Positions 51,349 to 62,917 are shown, counted from the first letter of the stretch. The stretch: DNA of 64,000 bases from Pyrinomonadaceae bacterium (GCA_026129865.1 JAHCHG010000006.1:229888-293887), one strand, 5' to 3'. Made by a program: numbers and translations. The notes: generated by a model from the letters alone, not told the origin.

Positions 51349-52650
51349 ATGACAGAGTCCAAGAAAAATTCGCACAAGACTTCGACGCCCGATCCGAATC
51401 TTTCGGTCGTCGATAAACTCCGAATGCTGCTCGATATTACGAAAACCATCAGTCGTTCGCTTGATCTCGATGAGGTTTTGACGCTTGTCATGGACACGCT
51501 CGGGTCGCTGATACATTACGACGCCGCCGGAATCTATCTCATTGAATCGCAAATGGAATCGGACGAAGTGCAGTATATTTTTAAATCTAAAGCGCTGCGC
51601 GGTTATCAGATCAGTTTTGAACTTATCGAACCGAGGTTAAAACTCGGCGAAGGCTTTATCGGCTATGTTGCGCAGAGCGGCAAACCGCTTATTTCCGCCG
51701 ACGTCGAAAAGGATGATCGCTACTTTCCGGCTCGTAAAAGAACCAGGTCGGAGCTGGTCGCTCCTATCATTTCGAATGATAAGGTCATAGGCGTTTTCGA
51801 TCTTGAAAGCGACCGGTACGATTCATACACGGACGACGATCTTTCGATCCTCCAACTTCTTGCTTCACAGGTTGCAATAATCATCGAAAAGGTCGAACTT
51901 CATCAGCAGCTTATTGAAAAAAGACGGCTCCAGGCGCAGCTTGAAATTGCGCGCGAAGTTCAACTGGAGCTTCTTCCCGACAACGATCCCGAGCTAGCCG
52001 GCTTTGATATCAGCGCTTATATTTTTCCGACCGAAGAAGTTTCGGGTGACTATTACGATTGGGTGCAGATCTTCGAAGATCAGATCGGAATAATAGTTGC
52101 CGATGCGGTTGGAAAGGGAATTCCGGCTGCGCTTTTGATGGCGTTTTTGCGAGCAGCTCTTCGTGCGGGAGTTCAGATCGGCTACGCACCGCATATTGCC
52201 TTGGCAAAAGTTGGAAATCTGCTTTGGGATTCGGTCGAAGATCATCAATTCATTACCGGAATTTACGGGATTCTCGATGCGACGAATCGAACCTTTGTGT
52301 ATTCCAACGCCGGGCATAATCCTCCGCTTTTGATCAAACCGGACGGCGAATACCGTTATGTGGAATACGGCGATCTTCCGCTCGGGATGTTTCGGAATAT
52401 GCAGTATCACCAGCATTTTATCCGCTTCGAAACGGGACAAACCCTTGTCCTTTATACGGACGGCATCACCGAGGCGCTTAACGAAAAAGGTGAAGATTAC
52501 GGAAAAGAGCGGTTTGCGCAGCTTATTCTGGAAGGCATAGATCTTTCAGCGCGTGAACTGATCGAATTTATCCGCGAAGATCTGACGAAGTTTACCGGGC
52601 AGAAATTTCTCAGCGACGACGGCACCTTGTTTATAGTAAAGGCGACCTAA
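51349..52650 (+). CDS. GAF-PP2C (RsbU/SpoIIE-type) serine phosphatase
   Basis: The 433-residue protein has a GAF domain (about 30-185) and a PP2C-type phosphatase domain (about 215-430) joined by a linker helix with AREVQLELLP. Metal-binding motifs are EVSGDYYDW, DAVGKGIPAALLM, YTDGITEA and SDDGT. Such proteins dephosphorylate anti-sigma antagonists and switch stress sigma factors through partner modules. No anti-sigma or STAS gene is adjacent. It starts 15 bp after the ImmA-like gene, probably in one transcript, and is closed by a bidirectional terminator. Confidence 0.9.
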   Translation: MTESKKNSHKTSTPDPNLSVVDKLRMLLDITKTISRSLDLDEVLTLVMDTLGSLIHYDAAGIYLIESQMESDEVQYIFKSKALRGYQISFELIEPRLKLGEGFIGYVAQSGKPLISADVEKDDRYFPARKRTRSELVAPIISNDKVIGVFDLESDRYDSYTDDDLSILQLLASQVAIIIEKVELHQQLIEKRRLQAQLEIAREVQLELLPDNDPELAGFDISAYIFPTEEVSGDYYDWVQIFEDQIGIIVADAVGKGIPAALLMAFLRAALRAGVQIGYAPHIALAKVGNLLWDSVEDHQFITGIYGILDATNRTFVYSNAGHNPPLLIKPDGEYRYVEYGDLPLGMFRNMQYHQHFIRFETGQTLVLYTDGITEALNEKGEDYGKERFAQLILEGIDLSARELIEFIREDLTKFTGQKFLSDDGTLFIVKAT

Positions 52651-52666
52651 TGCAGATCAGGAAAAA

Positions 52667-52717
52667 CAAAAAGGAACGCGAAAGTGAATTTCTCCAACCT
52701 TCCGCGTTCCTTTTTTG
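52667..52717. terminator. Bidirectional terminator
   Basis: GGAACGCG and CGCGTTCC pair around a 22-base loop, flanked by a run of A on the left and six T on the right. It separates the phosphatase gene from the convergent small gene. Confidence 0.82.
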
Positions 52718-52747
52718 TTGTCCGAGGGAATCGAAACTACAAAATTT

Positions 52748-53005
52748 TTAATGTGCTGTTAACGAACTGTGCATATTGTCTCCGCCGGGAACGATAGGCG
52801 CCCGGTAATCGCCGTAATTGATCTTTTCGTTCTTTGTTGAAAACACATAGACATCAAACCCGTTTGCGTCGAGCAGTTCAGCAAGCTCGCGTGCGCCGTC
52901 AAGATATATCACTTCGGCAAATCCAAACTCCGCGCGAATCTCCAGTAATCTTTCGATAACTTCGATCGGTGCGAAACATGTAACAGGATCTTTGAACGTT
53001 GCCAT
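52748..53005 (-). CDS. Small hypothetical protein
   Basis: The 85-residue protein is compact and reads as globular: TCFAPIEVIERLLEIRAEFG, then IYLDGARELAELLDANGF and a VYVF strand. GGGAGAGG stands 10 bases before the ATG, which supports translation. I do not recognise the family. A hairpin with 11-base arms lies in its upstream region (53048-53089). Confidence 0.6.
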   Translation of the reverse strand: MATFKDPVTCFAPIEVIERLLEIRAEFGFAEVIYLDGARELAELLDANGFDVYVFSTKNEKINYGDYRAPIVPGGDNMHSSLTAH

Positions 53006-53047
53006 AATAAATTAGCCTCTCCCGGCGCTTAGCGTTCGACGCTTTGT

Positions 53048-53089
53048 CGAACAACCTTATGATTACCATTCGGCGGTAAAGGTTGTTCG
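53048..53089. other. Inverted repeat between divergent genes
   Basis: CGAACAACCTT (53048-53058) and AAGGTTGTTCG (53079-53089) pair perfectly around a 20-base loop. On the plus strand GTTTTT follows, so it can look like a terminator, but no plus-strand gene ends here. It may be a leader element of the minus-strand small gene or a binding site. Confidence 0.5.
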
Positions 53090-53199
53090 GTTTTTCGGCG
53101 CAACTTTTTGAACCGGCTTCGCCTCCAATAGACAGTAAAAATATTGTAAATTGCATAGAATTCATCTATCATCGGGATAACTTTTTAAGAGGTAAGCAT

Positions 53200-54366
53200 A
53201 TGAAAAAGAATATACGGGGAATTTTGTCGATCCTGTCTTTGATCGCCGGATTTGCGTTCGTGATATCGGCTCAGGAAGTCGAAAAGCCGAACGCGGGATC
53301 GAGTAAATACATTATTTCGGCGGAAGCAGGCGGCGTAAACTATATCGACGGTAAAGTTTCCGTGCTAAGGAAGGTCGGCAGAAGCGGGCTGCTGCTAAAA
53401 GGCGACACCGTTAAGATCGGCGAAAGAGTTTCGACCGATGCGGAATCGAAGGCGGAAGTTTTGCTTAATCCCGGTTCGTACATCCGTCTCGGCGGGAATT
53501 CGAGCTTTGAATTTGAAGACACCTCGCTCGAAAACCTCAAGATTAATCTTTTGCGCGGAAGTGCGATCTTTGAAGTTATTACCTCGGACGATTTTACGTT
53601 TTTAGTAAACACACCGAAAGCCTCGTTTAACGTTATAAAAACGGGCGTTTATCGCGTCGATGTTTTGGAAGACGGCAGTGGAAAGATCGAGGTTTGGAAG
53701 GGTAAAGCTCTCGTCGGCGACGACGAAGATGCTGAAATAAAGAAAGGTCGCACGGCGACTATCGGAACCGGAGACGATCTTGCGGTCGCAAAATTTGACC
53801 GCGGCGACCGCGACGCTTTAGAAGAATGGAGCAAGAGCCGCGCGAAGGAATTAGCCAAAGCAAATGAAAGGTTAGAGCGGAACACCTTTAGGAACACGCT
53901 TATTTCGAGTTTCGATATGAACCGCTGGAATTTCTATGATTCTTTCGGGGTCTGGGTTTACGATCCCTTCAATAGAAGCGCATGCTTTATGCCTTTTGGA
54001 TACGGTTGGAGATCTCCGTACGGTTACTATTTCAGCCGCGATATCTGGTATTACAGACTTCCGCGATACATTTATAATCAGCCGCCGCCGACTTCTAATC
54101 CGAATAACCCGCCGGTTAAAAACGAAACGGCTGGCAACACAACGAGACCGCCGGCGGAGCCGAGAAGAGTATTGACACCGCCTTATCAGCGAGCAGATGG
54201 ACAGGATCGTCCGCGACCGACGCCCGCCGATCCGAACGATTTTCCGAGTTTCCCGAGTTCGCCGAGATTTCCGACCAGCGCTCCGACTCGAGTAACTCCC
54301 GAAGTTAGACCGAATCAGTCGGGTCCGCCGCTGGGTTCGCCGCGCGGCGGAAAAACGGATAATTAA
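53200..54366 (+). CDS. Exported FecR-domain protein
   Basis: The 388-residue protein has a signal peptide (about 1-25, ending ISAQ). A FecR-type beta-helical domain follows (about 45-200), with GKVSVLRKVGRSGLLLKGD, STDAESKAEVLLNPGSYIRL and INLLRGSAIFEV. A Tyr/Trp-rich segment lies near 245-295 and a disordered Pro-rich tail ends the protein. GAGGT lies 6 bases before the ATG at 53200; an upstream in-frame ATG (53083) has no such site. In classical systems FecR passes a signal to an ECF sigma factor, but no sigma gene is adjacent and this one is fully exported, so it more likely has a structural or sensing role of its own. Confidence 0.82.
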   Translation: MKKNIRGILSILSLIAGFAFVISAQEVEKPNAGSSKYIISAEAGGVNYIDGKVSVLRKVGRSGLLLKGDTVKIGERVSTDAESKAEVLLNPGSYIRLGGNSSFEFEDTSLENLKINLLRGSAIFEVITSDDFTFLVNTPKASFNVIKTGVYRVDVLEDGSGKIEVWKGKALVGDDEDAEIKKGRTATIGTGDDLAVAKFDRGDRDALEEWSKSRAKELAKANERLERNTFRNTLISSFDMNRWNFYDSFGVWVYDPFNRSACFMPFGYGWRSPYGYYFSRDIWYYRLPRYIYNQPPPTSNPNNPPVKNETAGNTTRPPAEPRRVLTPPYQRADGQDRPRPTPADPNDFPSFPSSPRFPTSAPTRVTPEVRPNQSGPPLGSPRGGKTDN

Positions 54367-54388
54367 AAATGGCGCTTTATTTAGTTAA

Positions 54389-54417
54389 ACGGTTCCGGAG
54401 TCGGGACCGTTTTTTTT
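54389..54417 (+). terminator. Terminator after the FecR-domain gene
   Basis: ACGGTTCC and GGGACCGT form a stem with one wobble around a 6-base loop, and a run of T follows that overlaps the stop codon of the convergent protease gene. Confidence 0.85.
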
Positions 54418-55375
54418 ATTTAGGATCATTAATGTATGGTTCCGCGATCAGCAGGATCGATTGGATCGAGTTGAAAATGCAGTGAAAGACTATACACGGA
54501 AGCAGATTTCCGGTTCTAACGCGAATTAGCGTAATAACGAGGCTCACTAAACAGATCGAGATGATCGTTGCATAATCCGGAACATACTGAGGAACGTGAA
54601 CACCCGCGAAGACCAGCGTTACGAACGCGACCGCAAGATGAATACCGTATCTTTGCTGGAACGATTCAAGATTCCGTACTAAAGATTTAAATGACGGAAG
54701 AACTTTTAATCGTGTAACAGCGCCGCCGACGACCGGGAAAAATTCGAAAAAGTAAAACAGCCGGCGAATCGGAGTTTTGAACGTTCTTTGAAATGCGGAA
54801 TACAGAACGCCGCGGTAAACGACCTCTTCGACCACCGGTGCAGAAAACGTTGCGAGGATCGCGACCATAAATACTGCGGCACGGGAACTTCGCAGGACAC
54901 GGGTCATCTCATTTTCCACCGATCCGAGCAGGGCGATCAAACTCAGTGCGACCGCGTAAATACCGACCAGGATCACTGCGCCGTGCCAAAACTTAAAACC
55001 GCCCCATTTCCAGCCGAGCATTTCGGTAAAAGAATATGTTCTGCCTTTTGTAACGATGACCCAGGCAAGCACCAAGGTCAGAATATGCGCGAACATCGTC
55101 GAACCGAGCATCAAGAGAACAGCTGTCTTGTCGCCCGAAACAGCGGACGCAAGATCGGGATTGCCGGCGAAAGAAATATTATTTGCGGCAAGATACGGCA
55201 GCAGAAAAAGCGCGGGCAGAATAAAGATCAAACCGACACTTGCAAACCACAATAAAAACGCCGTGAAACTGTTCCACGGCGGGTTGTTCGGCGAGGGTTG
55301 CGGACGGGTCTCGAAAGCATTTAGCTCGCTTTCCAAAATGTTTGACGAATTGATTTCAGTGGTTGTTTCCTGCAC
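54416..55375 (-). CDS. CPBP-family intramembrane metalloprotease
   Basis: The 319-residue protein is a multi-pass membrane protein with the three CAAX/CPBP motifs: EExxxR (Glu183, Glu184, Arg188 in VVEEVVYRGV), FAGVHVP (His260) and HCIFNS (His298). These residues bind zinc in Rce1-like proteases. Bacterial members process peptides or act in toxin immunity; the substrate here is unknown. It is a single gene, convergent with the FecR-domain gene. Confidence 0.88.
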   Translation of the reverse strand: MQETTTEINSSNILESELNAFETRPQPSPNNPPWNSFTAFLLWFASVGLIFILPALFLLPYLAANNISFAGNPDLASAVSGDKTAVLLMLGSTMFAHILTLVLAWVIVTKGRTYSFTEMLGWKWGGFKFWHGAVILVGIYAVALSLIALLGSVENEMTRVLRSSRAAVFMVAILATFSAPVVEEVVYRGVLYSAFQRTFKTPIRRLFYFFEFFPVVGGAVTRLKVLPSFKSLVRNLESFQQRYGIHLAVAFVTLVFAGVHVPQYVPDYATIISICLVSLVITLIRVRTGNLLPCIVFHCIFNSIQSILLIAEPYINDPK

Positions 55376-55447
55376 CGAAAAAGTGTAGCGAATCTAACGG
55401 TAAGTGCCAAATGACAAAATCGTTCGATGCCTTGAGTTTTAAGGTAA

Positions 55448-56269
55448 ATGTCTATACTCTGTAATCCCGTGGGCAACACGGACAAAATTCCCAAAAACAA
55501 CGTAATTGCGGTTATTCCGGCACGTCTCTTTTCGACACGTTTGCCGCGTAAATTGCTGCTTCCGCTCGCCGGAAAGCCTTTGATCCTTCACACCGTCGAA
55601 CGCGCGAAGGCTGCACGAAATGTTTCGCGAGTCATCGTCGCGACCGACAGCGAGGAAATCTTAAATGCCGTTCTTGAAAGCGGCGCCGAAGCCGTTTTGA
55701 CCAGCGCGGATCATCAATCGGGAAGCGACCGAGTTGCTGAAGTTGCCGAATCCCTTCCGGAAAACTCGATAATAGCTAATGTTCAGGGCGACGAACCGCT
55801 TATCCCGCGGACGACGATCGAAAGCGCGGTTGACGCGTTGTTAAACGATCCGCTGATCGACATCGCAACGACCTGCGAGCAGATCAGCGTAGATCGAGAC
55901 GTTTTGTCACCGGATGTTGTTAAAGTAGTAACGGACAAAAACGATTTCGCTCTTTATTTTTCGCGTTCGCCGATCCCTTTTCCGCGGGAAGCGGTGAATA
56001 AGCACGGTAGTTTGGAAAATGCCCTGCGCCTCGAATTAGGTCTGACAGGGATTTTCCGTAAACATACGGGGCTTTACGTTTATCGGCGCGAATATCTTTT
56101 AAATTTTTCAAAGCAAGATCAAACGGACCTCGAAATCTCGGAAATGCTCGAGCAGCTTCGAGCGTTGGAAAATGGAGCACGCATTAAAGTCGTCGAAGTC
56201 CAAGAAAGCTCGATCGGTGTTGATACGATGGAAGATCTTGATCGGGTTAGGCGGTTGATCGAATCCTAA
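55448..56269 (+). CDS. kdsB: 3-deoxy-manno-octulosonate cytidylyltransferase
   Basis: KdsB activates Kdo with CTP to give CMP-Kdo for lipopolysaccharide. The 273-residue protein has VIPARLFSTRLPRKLLLPLA, the metal-binding VQGDEPLI and the late GIYRKHTGLYVYRR-like block. The ATG at 55448 gives a short non-conserved leader. A TTGAGT/TATACT pair with 15-base spacing could start transcription near 55465, which would make the in-frame GTG at 55469 a leaderless start. It opens the run of genes that includes pyrG (supplier of CTP), kdsA and kdsC. Confidence 0.95.
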   Translation: MSILCNPVGNTDKIPKNNVIAVIPARLFSTRLPRKLLLPLAGKPLILHTVERAKAARNVSRVIVATDSEEILNAVLESGAEAVLTSADHQSGSDRVAEVAESLPENSIIANVQGDEPLIPRTTIESAVDALLNDPLIDIATTCEQISVDRDVLSPDVVKVVTDKNDFALYFSRSPIPFPREAVNKHGSLENALRLELGLTGIFRKHTGLYVYRREYLLNFSKQDQTDLEISEMLEQLRALENGARIKVVEVQESSIGVDTMEDLDRVRRLIES

Positions 56270-56304
56270 TAGCTTCAATCTTGGAGAGCGATTTTAAGTA
56301 TTGT

Positions 56305-56565
56305 ATGAACGATTGGATCGGACTTTTATTTTTTGTTTCGTTGATCGTCGGTATAGTAATGGGATTACGCGCGTTGGCAAAACCGCGAAAGACAACCGGC
56401 GAAGAATTCGAAAAGAACGTTTCCGAAAGTGCTTCGATGATGAGCGCGAGTATGAACGCGTTGAACGAAATGTTGAATCCCGGAGCGGCGAAATCGAGGG
56501 AAGTTCAAACGCAGTTGAAAGAAGGCAGATTTAAAAAGAAAGAACGTGATGAAGAAGCGGACTAG
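56305..56565 (+). CDS. Small single-helix membrane protein
   Basis: The 86-residue protein begins MNDWIGLLFFVSLIVGIVMG, one membrane helix, and continues with an amphipathic, charged cytoplasmic tail ending KKERDEEAD. The ATG at 56305 was preferred over an upstream TTG at 56281. It lies between kdsB and pyrG with short gaps. No family is recognised. Confidence 0.6.
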   Translation: MNDWIGLLFFVSLIVGIVMGLRALAKPRKTTGEEFEKNVSESASMMSASMNALNEMLNPGAAKSREVQTQLKEGRFKKKERDEEAD

Positions 56566-56583
56566 ACGGTTATAATAAAATAG

Positions 56584-58838
<2,255 letters not shown>

Positions 58839-58878
58839 CCTTTATAAATTTAAATAGAATCACAAGTGACTTAGTAAA

Positions 58879-59235
58879 ATGTGGGGCTATGTTTTAATCA
58901 GTTTGTTTTCCCTATTTGTTGCTTTAATGTTTTTACATTGGGTCTTTTATGACTTACTCATCAGAATTGAAAGCACGAAATTTCCGATAGAATGGAACAA
59001 CGATGGCAATCCAATTGGGATGTTTTACGTTCCGCAAAACGCTTCGATCTTAGGCGGCAGCCTGAGTCGGTCCCGGCTAATGTTCAAATGGGTTTTTCAG
59101 AAACCGAATTGGATAACAAGAGACGAAAAAGCAGAAAACTTTTACAAGTATTTTCGAGTAACCGGATCAATTTGTATTCTTTTATTTATTGTATTAATTG
59201 GCTCCTTTATAACAATTTTTTTAATCCAGCCTTAG
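58879..59235 (+). CDS. Small two-helix membrane protein, AT-rich
   Basis: The 118-residue protein has two hydrophobic helices (about 5-26 and 92-115) around a polar middle with PQNASILGGSLSRSRLMFKW. Its DNA is more AT-rich than the flanking Kdo genes, and it interrupts the pyrG-kdsA order, so it may be a recent arrival. No family is recognised and no ribosome site is clear. Confidence 0.55.
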   Translation: MWGYVLISLFSLFVALMFLHWVFYDLLIRIESTKFPIEWNNDGNPIGMFYVPQNASILGGSLSRSRLMFKWVFQKPNWITRDEKAENFYKYFRVTGSICILLFIVLIGSFITIFLIQP

Positions 59236-59250
59236 TCTATTAGGAAATTA

Positions 59251-60069
59251 ATGAAATCATTTAGTGTAGATAACGTAACATTCGGCGGCGGCGATCTTAG
59301 TTTTATCTTGGGTCCGTGCGTTGTCGAAAATCACCAGCACGCGATGTTTATGGCGCAGGAGATAAAAGACATCTGCGCCGAGGTCGGCGTCAATTTCGTT
59401 TATAAATCTTCGTTTGACAAGGCAAACCGCAGTTCGATCGACAGTTTTCGCGGCGATGGGATGGAATTTGGACTGGAAGTTCTTGCGAAAGTTAAAAGCG
59501 AGATCGGCGTTCCGGTCATCACGGATGTTCACGAGCCGTGGCAAGTCGAAAAAACCGCCGAGGTCGCGGATATGCTGCAGATTCCCGCTTTTCTTTGCCG
59601 TCAGACCGATCTTCTTGTCGAATCCGCAAAAAGCGGAAGAGCGGTAAATGTTAAGAAAGGACAGTTTTTAGCGCCGTGGGATGCGAAGAACATCGTCGAA
59701 AAACTTCGTGCCGCGGGTTCGGAAAAAATTCTTTTGACGGAACGCGGCGCGAGCTTCGGTTATAACAATTTGGTAGTCGACTTTAAGAGTTTTCCGATCA
59801 TGCGATCGTTCGGCGTTCCGGTTGTTTTCGATGTAACGCATTCGCTGCAGCTTCCCGGCGGTTTGGGGAAAGCAACCGGCGGACTTGCCGAATACATCGA
59901 AGACTTTGCTCGAGCAGGCGTCGCGTGCGGTGTCGATGCGGTTTTTATGGAAGTTCACGATAACCCCGAAAAAGCGCCGAGCGACGGACCAAATCAATTA
60001 CCTTTAAATAGACTTGAAAAATTGTTGAAAAAGCTGAAAGCGATCCATGAACTCGTTAACTACGGGTAA
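59251..60069 (+). CDS. kdsA: 3-deoxy-8-phosphooctulonate synthase
   Basis: KdsA joins arabinose 5-phosphate and phosphoenolpyruvate to Kdo 8-phosphate. The 272-residue enzyme has ILGPCVVENHQH, SSFDKANRSS, TDVHEPWQ and the DVTHSLQLPGG and MEVHDNPEKAPSDG blocks. Cys23 in GPC stands where metal-independent enzymes have Asn, which points to the metal-dependent class. It is followed by an M1-like pseudo-peptidase and kdsC. Confidence 0.96.
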   Translation: MKSFSVDNVTFGGGDLSFILGPCVVENHQHAMFMAQEIKDICAEVGVNFVYKSSFDKANRSSIDSFRGDGMEFGLEVLAKVKSEIGVPVITDVHEPWQVEKTAEVADMLQIPAFLCRQTDLLVESAKSGRAVNVKKGQFLAPWDAKNIVEKLRAAGSEKILLTERGASFGYNNLVVDFKSFPIMRSFGVPVVFDVTHSLQLPGGLGKATGGLAEYIEDFARAGVACGVDAVFMEVHDNPEKAPSDGPNQLPLNRLEKLLKKLKAIHELVNYG

Positions 60070-60127
60070 ATGATTTAAATCGCCATTATTTTTTGTCTTG
60101 CCTGCTTCGTCCCGGATTTATTCACTT

Positions 60128-62419
60128 ATGAGATCTTCAAATCTAAAAATTTTAGCAATATTATTTGCCGCGCTGTTCTTTGTAAATGAGTCATCTGCAC
60201 AAGATGACGCGCGCGCGGCGAAAACCTGGCAAGTTCTTAAGTACGACCTTACCGCTACGCTTCCGGCGACGGATGCGGTTAGGGATTTGAACGTTAAGGC
60301 GATCTTGAGTCTGAAGAATACTTCGGGAAGTCCGGCAAGTTCGCTGACTTTAAGATTGAACCAAAATGCGGCGATCTCCGATCTAAAATTGAACGGCAGC
60401 ACTGCGGATTTCAGTAAACGCGAAGAAAAACTTACCGCAGCAAACAGTCTGCAACGAATTGTCGTTCGAATGCCCTCATTGCCCGCGAACGAAATTATCT
60501 CGGTCGAAGTTAACTACAAGTTATTGATCAAGGAGAATTCGGGCGTTGCGACATTGTCTTCGGTCAGTACCAATTTTTTGCCGCTGTCGTTTTGGTACCC
60601 GACGCCGAACAGTTGGTTTTTTCCACGTGGAGCCGATTATGCTCCCTTTACGCTAACCGCGGTTTCTCCGGCGGAGTGGAATCTCGATTTTGTTTCATCG
60701 GGTGAATCTTCACAGACCGCCGGAAACAATTTGAAGAGTTCAAGATTTTCTCAAACTTTTTTCGGACAGCCGTTCTTTGTCGGCGGAAATTGGGATTTGA
60801 CCCAAGTTAATGACGTTTCGGTGTACCTTCCGAAAGGAGCCGATTCGGCTAAAAAGCGCCGCGGCGAAGAACTCGCTGAGTTGACTTCGGAAGCAAAATT
60901 GTTCGTTGAAGGACTGCTCGGTAAGTTTCCCGAAACATATTTGAGGTTGGTTTCGGTGAGCCGCGGTGCAGGCTTTTCCGGCGGCGGCACCATTTTGATA
61001 GATCAGAGTGCGTTTGAGCGAGAAAAGATCGATTCGCAAACCGCGATGAATATCGTCGAAGGAATCGCGAAAATACCGCTCGGAAATATTGCATTAGTTG
61101 ATGGCGACGGCTACGGAGTCATTCGCGAAGGGCTCGCCCGATTTATCGCCACGGAATTTATCGAGAAAAAATTCGGCAAAGAAACTGCTGATGTTGAAAG
61201 GCTTCGTCAGCGAACAGCGTATTCAGCAGTTGCGCGGCGCGATTCGCCGTTAAGGATCGCGTCGCCTCTCGACGATTATTACTATGCCTCAGTTGCCAAT
61301 AAAGGAGCGATGATCTGGCGATTAGTTGCTGTAAATGTCGGAAAACCTGAGTTCTTTGCGATCGTAAGAGACAAACTACAGGATAAATATATTGATCTGC
61401 AGGAACTGCGATCTGCTTTTCCATCACAAAAGGCATTGCTCGATTATCAATTGGACGAAGTTTTGGACACAAATCTCCTCGTCGGACTTCCGCAGGTAAA
61501 AGGAGACGAAACAAAGAGTGCAGTTCGAAACACCGGTTCGTTCGATGTAACGGTAAACATTGTCGCAACAACTGCAACCGGTGAGCGGATCAATGTTGAA
61601 ACATCAGTTCCTGCGAAAGGATTTGGTGAAGTTGCCTTTCGTACCAAATCACCGATCGTTCGAACCGAGATCGATCCGGACAAAATTTATCCGCAGACCG
61701 AATACACTGACGATGTAGTTCCGCGCGAAGATGAAGACGCTGATGCGATCGTCGGAATTAAGAGGGCATTTGATAAACAGGAGTTCACCGCTGCCGAAAA
61801 AGGCGCGCGGGCACTTTTAACGCGGTTTCCAAAATTCGACGATGCGCGGATCCTGCTCGGGCGGTCGCTTCTCGCCCAAAAGAAAATGTCGGGAGCGGAA
61901 TCGGAATTTCGAGCTGTATTAGAACAAAATTTACCGACGGCGCGAAATATAGCCTGGGCAAAAGTCGGTTTGGGAGAAATTGCTCTGGCAGCCGGCGACA
62001 AAACCCGTGCTGTCGATCTTTTTAGCCAGGCTATTCTTGCTGACGGTGAATATGGTGCGAGCCTGAACGCCCGGTTGGGTCGACGAAAAGCAATTTCGCA
62101 AGGCGCAGTGGATGAATCTATCAAAAAGTTCTTTGGGGCTTTTGACCAGGCTGCGGTTTCGGGGCGAAAAGCGGATCTCGACAGGTTGTTCGTTCCGGGT
62201 GAAGTGACACGGTTTGCAGCGGGTGTTGCGGGAGCGCAACAATGGCAGACGAATGTTTTGTTTGTTGAGATGATAGATGCCAATAACGCTTTCGTTGAAT
62301 CCTCGCTTAATATCAGGCTTTTAAATCGGGAGCCCGAATCCGGAACCGCGGTTTTTCAAATCACACGCAATGGAAATTCCTGGAAGATCGTTAACGTTGT
62401 GATGTTCGAAGTAAGGTAA
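60128..62419 (+). CDS. M1-peptidase-like protein without HExxH, fused to TPR and NTF2-like domains
   Basis: The 763-residue protein has a signal peptide (ending SSAQ) and the N-terminal saddle and catalytic folds of M1 aminopeptidases. At the catalytic helix it reads VEGIAKIPLGN where active enzymes have HELAHQWFGN. The third zinc ligand is kept (Glu334 in REGLARF), exactly 18 residues after the second lost histidine. Thus the HExxH-x18-E geometry survives but the catalytic residues do not. TPR-like repeats (about 550-670) and a C-terminal NTF2-like fold (about 680-763) follow. The ATG at 60128 was chosen; an upstream TTG at 60098 is in frame. It lies between kdsA and kdsC, so an envelope-related binding role is likely. 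Confidence 0.75.
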   Translation: MRSSNLKILAILFAALFFVNESSAQDDARAAKTWQVLKYDLTATLPATDAVRDLNVKAILSLKNTSGSPASSLTLRLNQNAAISDLKLNGSTADFSKREEKLTAANSLQRIVVRMPSLPANEIISVEVNYKLLIKENSGVATLSSVSTNFLPLSFWYPTPNSWFFPRGADYAPFTLTAVSPAEWNLDFVSSGESSQTAGNNLKSSRFSQTFFGQPFFVGGNWDLTQVNDVSVYLPKGADSAKKRRGEELAELTSEAKLFVEGLLGKFPETYLRLVSVSRGAGFSGGGTILIDQSAFEREKIDSQTAMNIVEGIAKIPLGNIALVDGDGYGVIREGLARFIATEFIEKKFGKETADVERLRQRTAYSAVARRDSPLRIASPLDDYYYASVANKGAMIWRLVAVNVGKPEFFAIVRDKLQDKYIDLQELRSAFPSQKALLDYQLDEVLDTNLLVGLPQVKGDETKSAVRNTGSFDVTVNIVATTATGERINVETSVPAKGFGEVAFRTKSPIVRTEIDPDKIYPQTEYTDDVVPREDEDADAIVGIKRAFDKQEFTAAEKGARALLTRFPKFDDARILLGRSLLAQKKMSGAESEFRAVLEQNLPTARNIAWAKVGLGEIALAAGDKTRAVDLFSQAILADGEYGASLNARLGRRKAISQGAVDESIKKFFGAFDQAAVSGRKADLDRLFVPGEVTRFAAGVAGAQQWQTNVLFVEMIDANNAFVESSLNIRLLNREPESGTAVFQITRNGNSWKIVNVVMFEVR

Positions 62420-62425
62420 TTAAAA

Positions 62426-62917
62426 ATGTCAGACGACTTTTGTGAAAGAGCCTCCAAAATCGAATTGCTTTTGATGGATTGTGACGGCGTATTAACAGAC
62501 GGACTTCTATATTATTCACCTGTCGGCGAAGAAATAAAGGTCTTTAACGTGCGAGATGGATTCGGGTTGGTCAAGTGGAAAACTGTCGGCAAGAAATGGG
62601 GAATAATTACCGGACGATCTTCGGAGTGTCTCGCGATAAGATCAAGAGAACTATCAGCTGACTATCTCGTTCAAGGGTCGCCGGACAAATTGCACGATGT
62701 TCGTGTGATCGCTAATGACCTTGGGTTGGGACTTGAGCAGATTGCTTTTGTTGGCGACGATGAACCGGACGTTGAGGCGATGACTAATGTAGGGCTCGCG
62801 GTGGCGGTTGCCGACGCCGAACCGATTGTTTTAACCGCAGCACATTTTGTTACAAGACGAAACGGAGGCTCCGGTGCAGTCCGTGAAACGATCGATAAAA
62901 TTCTCAATTGCCGATGA
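62426..62917 (+). CDS. kdsC: Kdo-8-phosphate phosphatase (HAD family)
   Basis: KdsC removes the phosphate from Kdo 8-phosphate. The 163-residue protein is a cap-less C0 HAD enzyme with LMDCDGVLTDG (Asp18, Asp20), ITGRSSECLAIRSREL, the conserved Lys of GSPDK and FVGDDEPDVEAM, and the C-terminal RNGGSGAVRE that closes the tetramer active site. It begins 6 bp after the pseudo-peptidase stop, so it is in the same transcript as kdsA. Confidence 0.93.
   Translation: MSDDFCERASKIELLLMDCDGVLTDGLLYYSPVGEEIKVFNVRDGFGLVKWKTVGKKWGIITGRSSECLAIRSRELSADYLVQGSPDKLHDVRVIANDLGLGLEQIAFVGDDEPDVEAMTNVGLAVAVADAEPIVLTAAHFVTRRNGGSGAVRETIDKILNCR

Noticed and set aside
53083..53199. Upstream start for the FecR-domain protein
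   Set aside because: The added 39 residues cover the promoter-like region and would bury the signal peptide; GAGGT before 53200 supports the later ATG.
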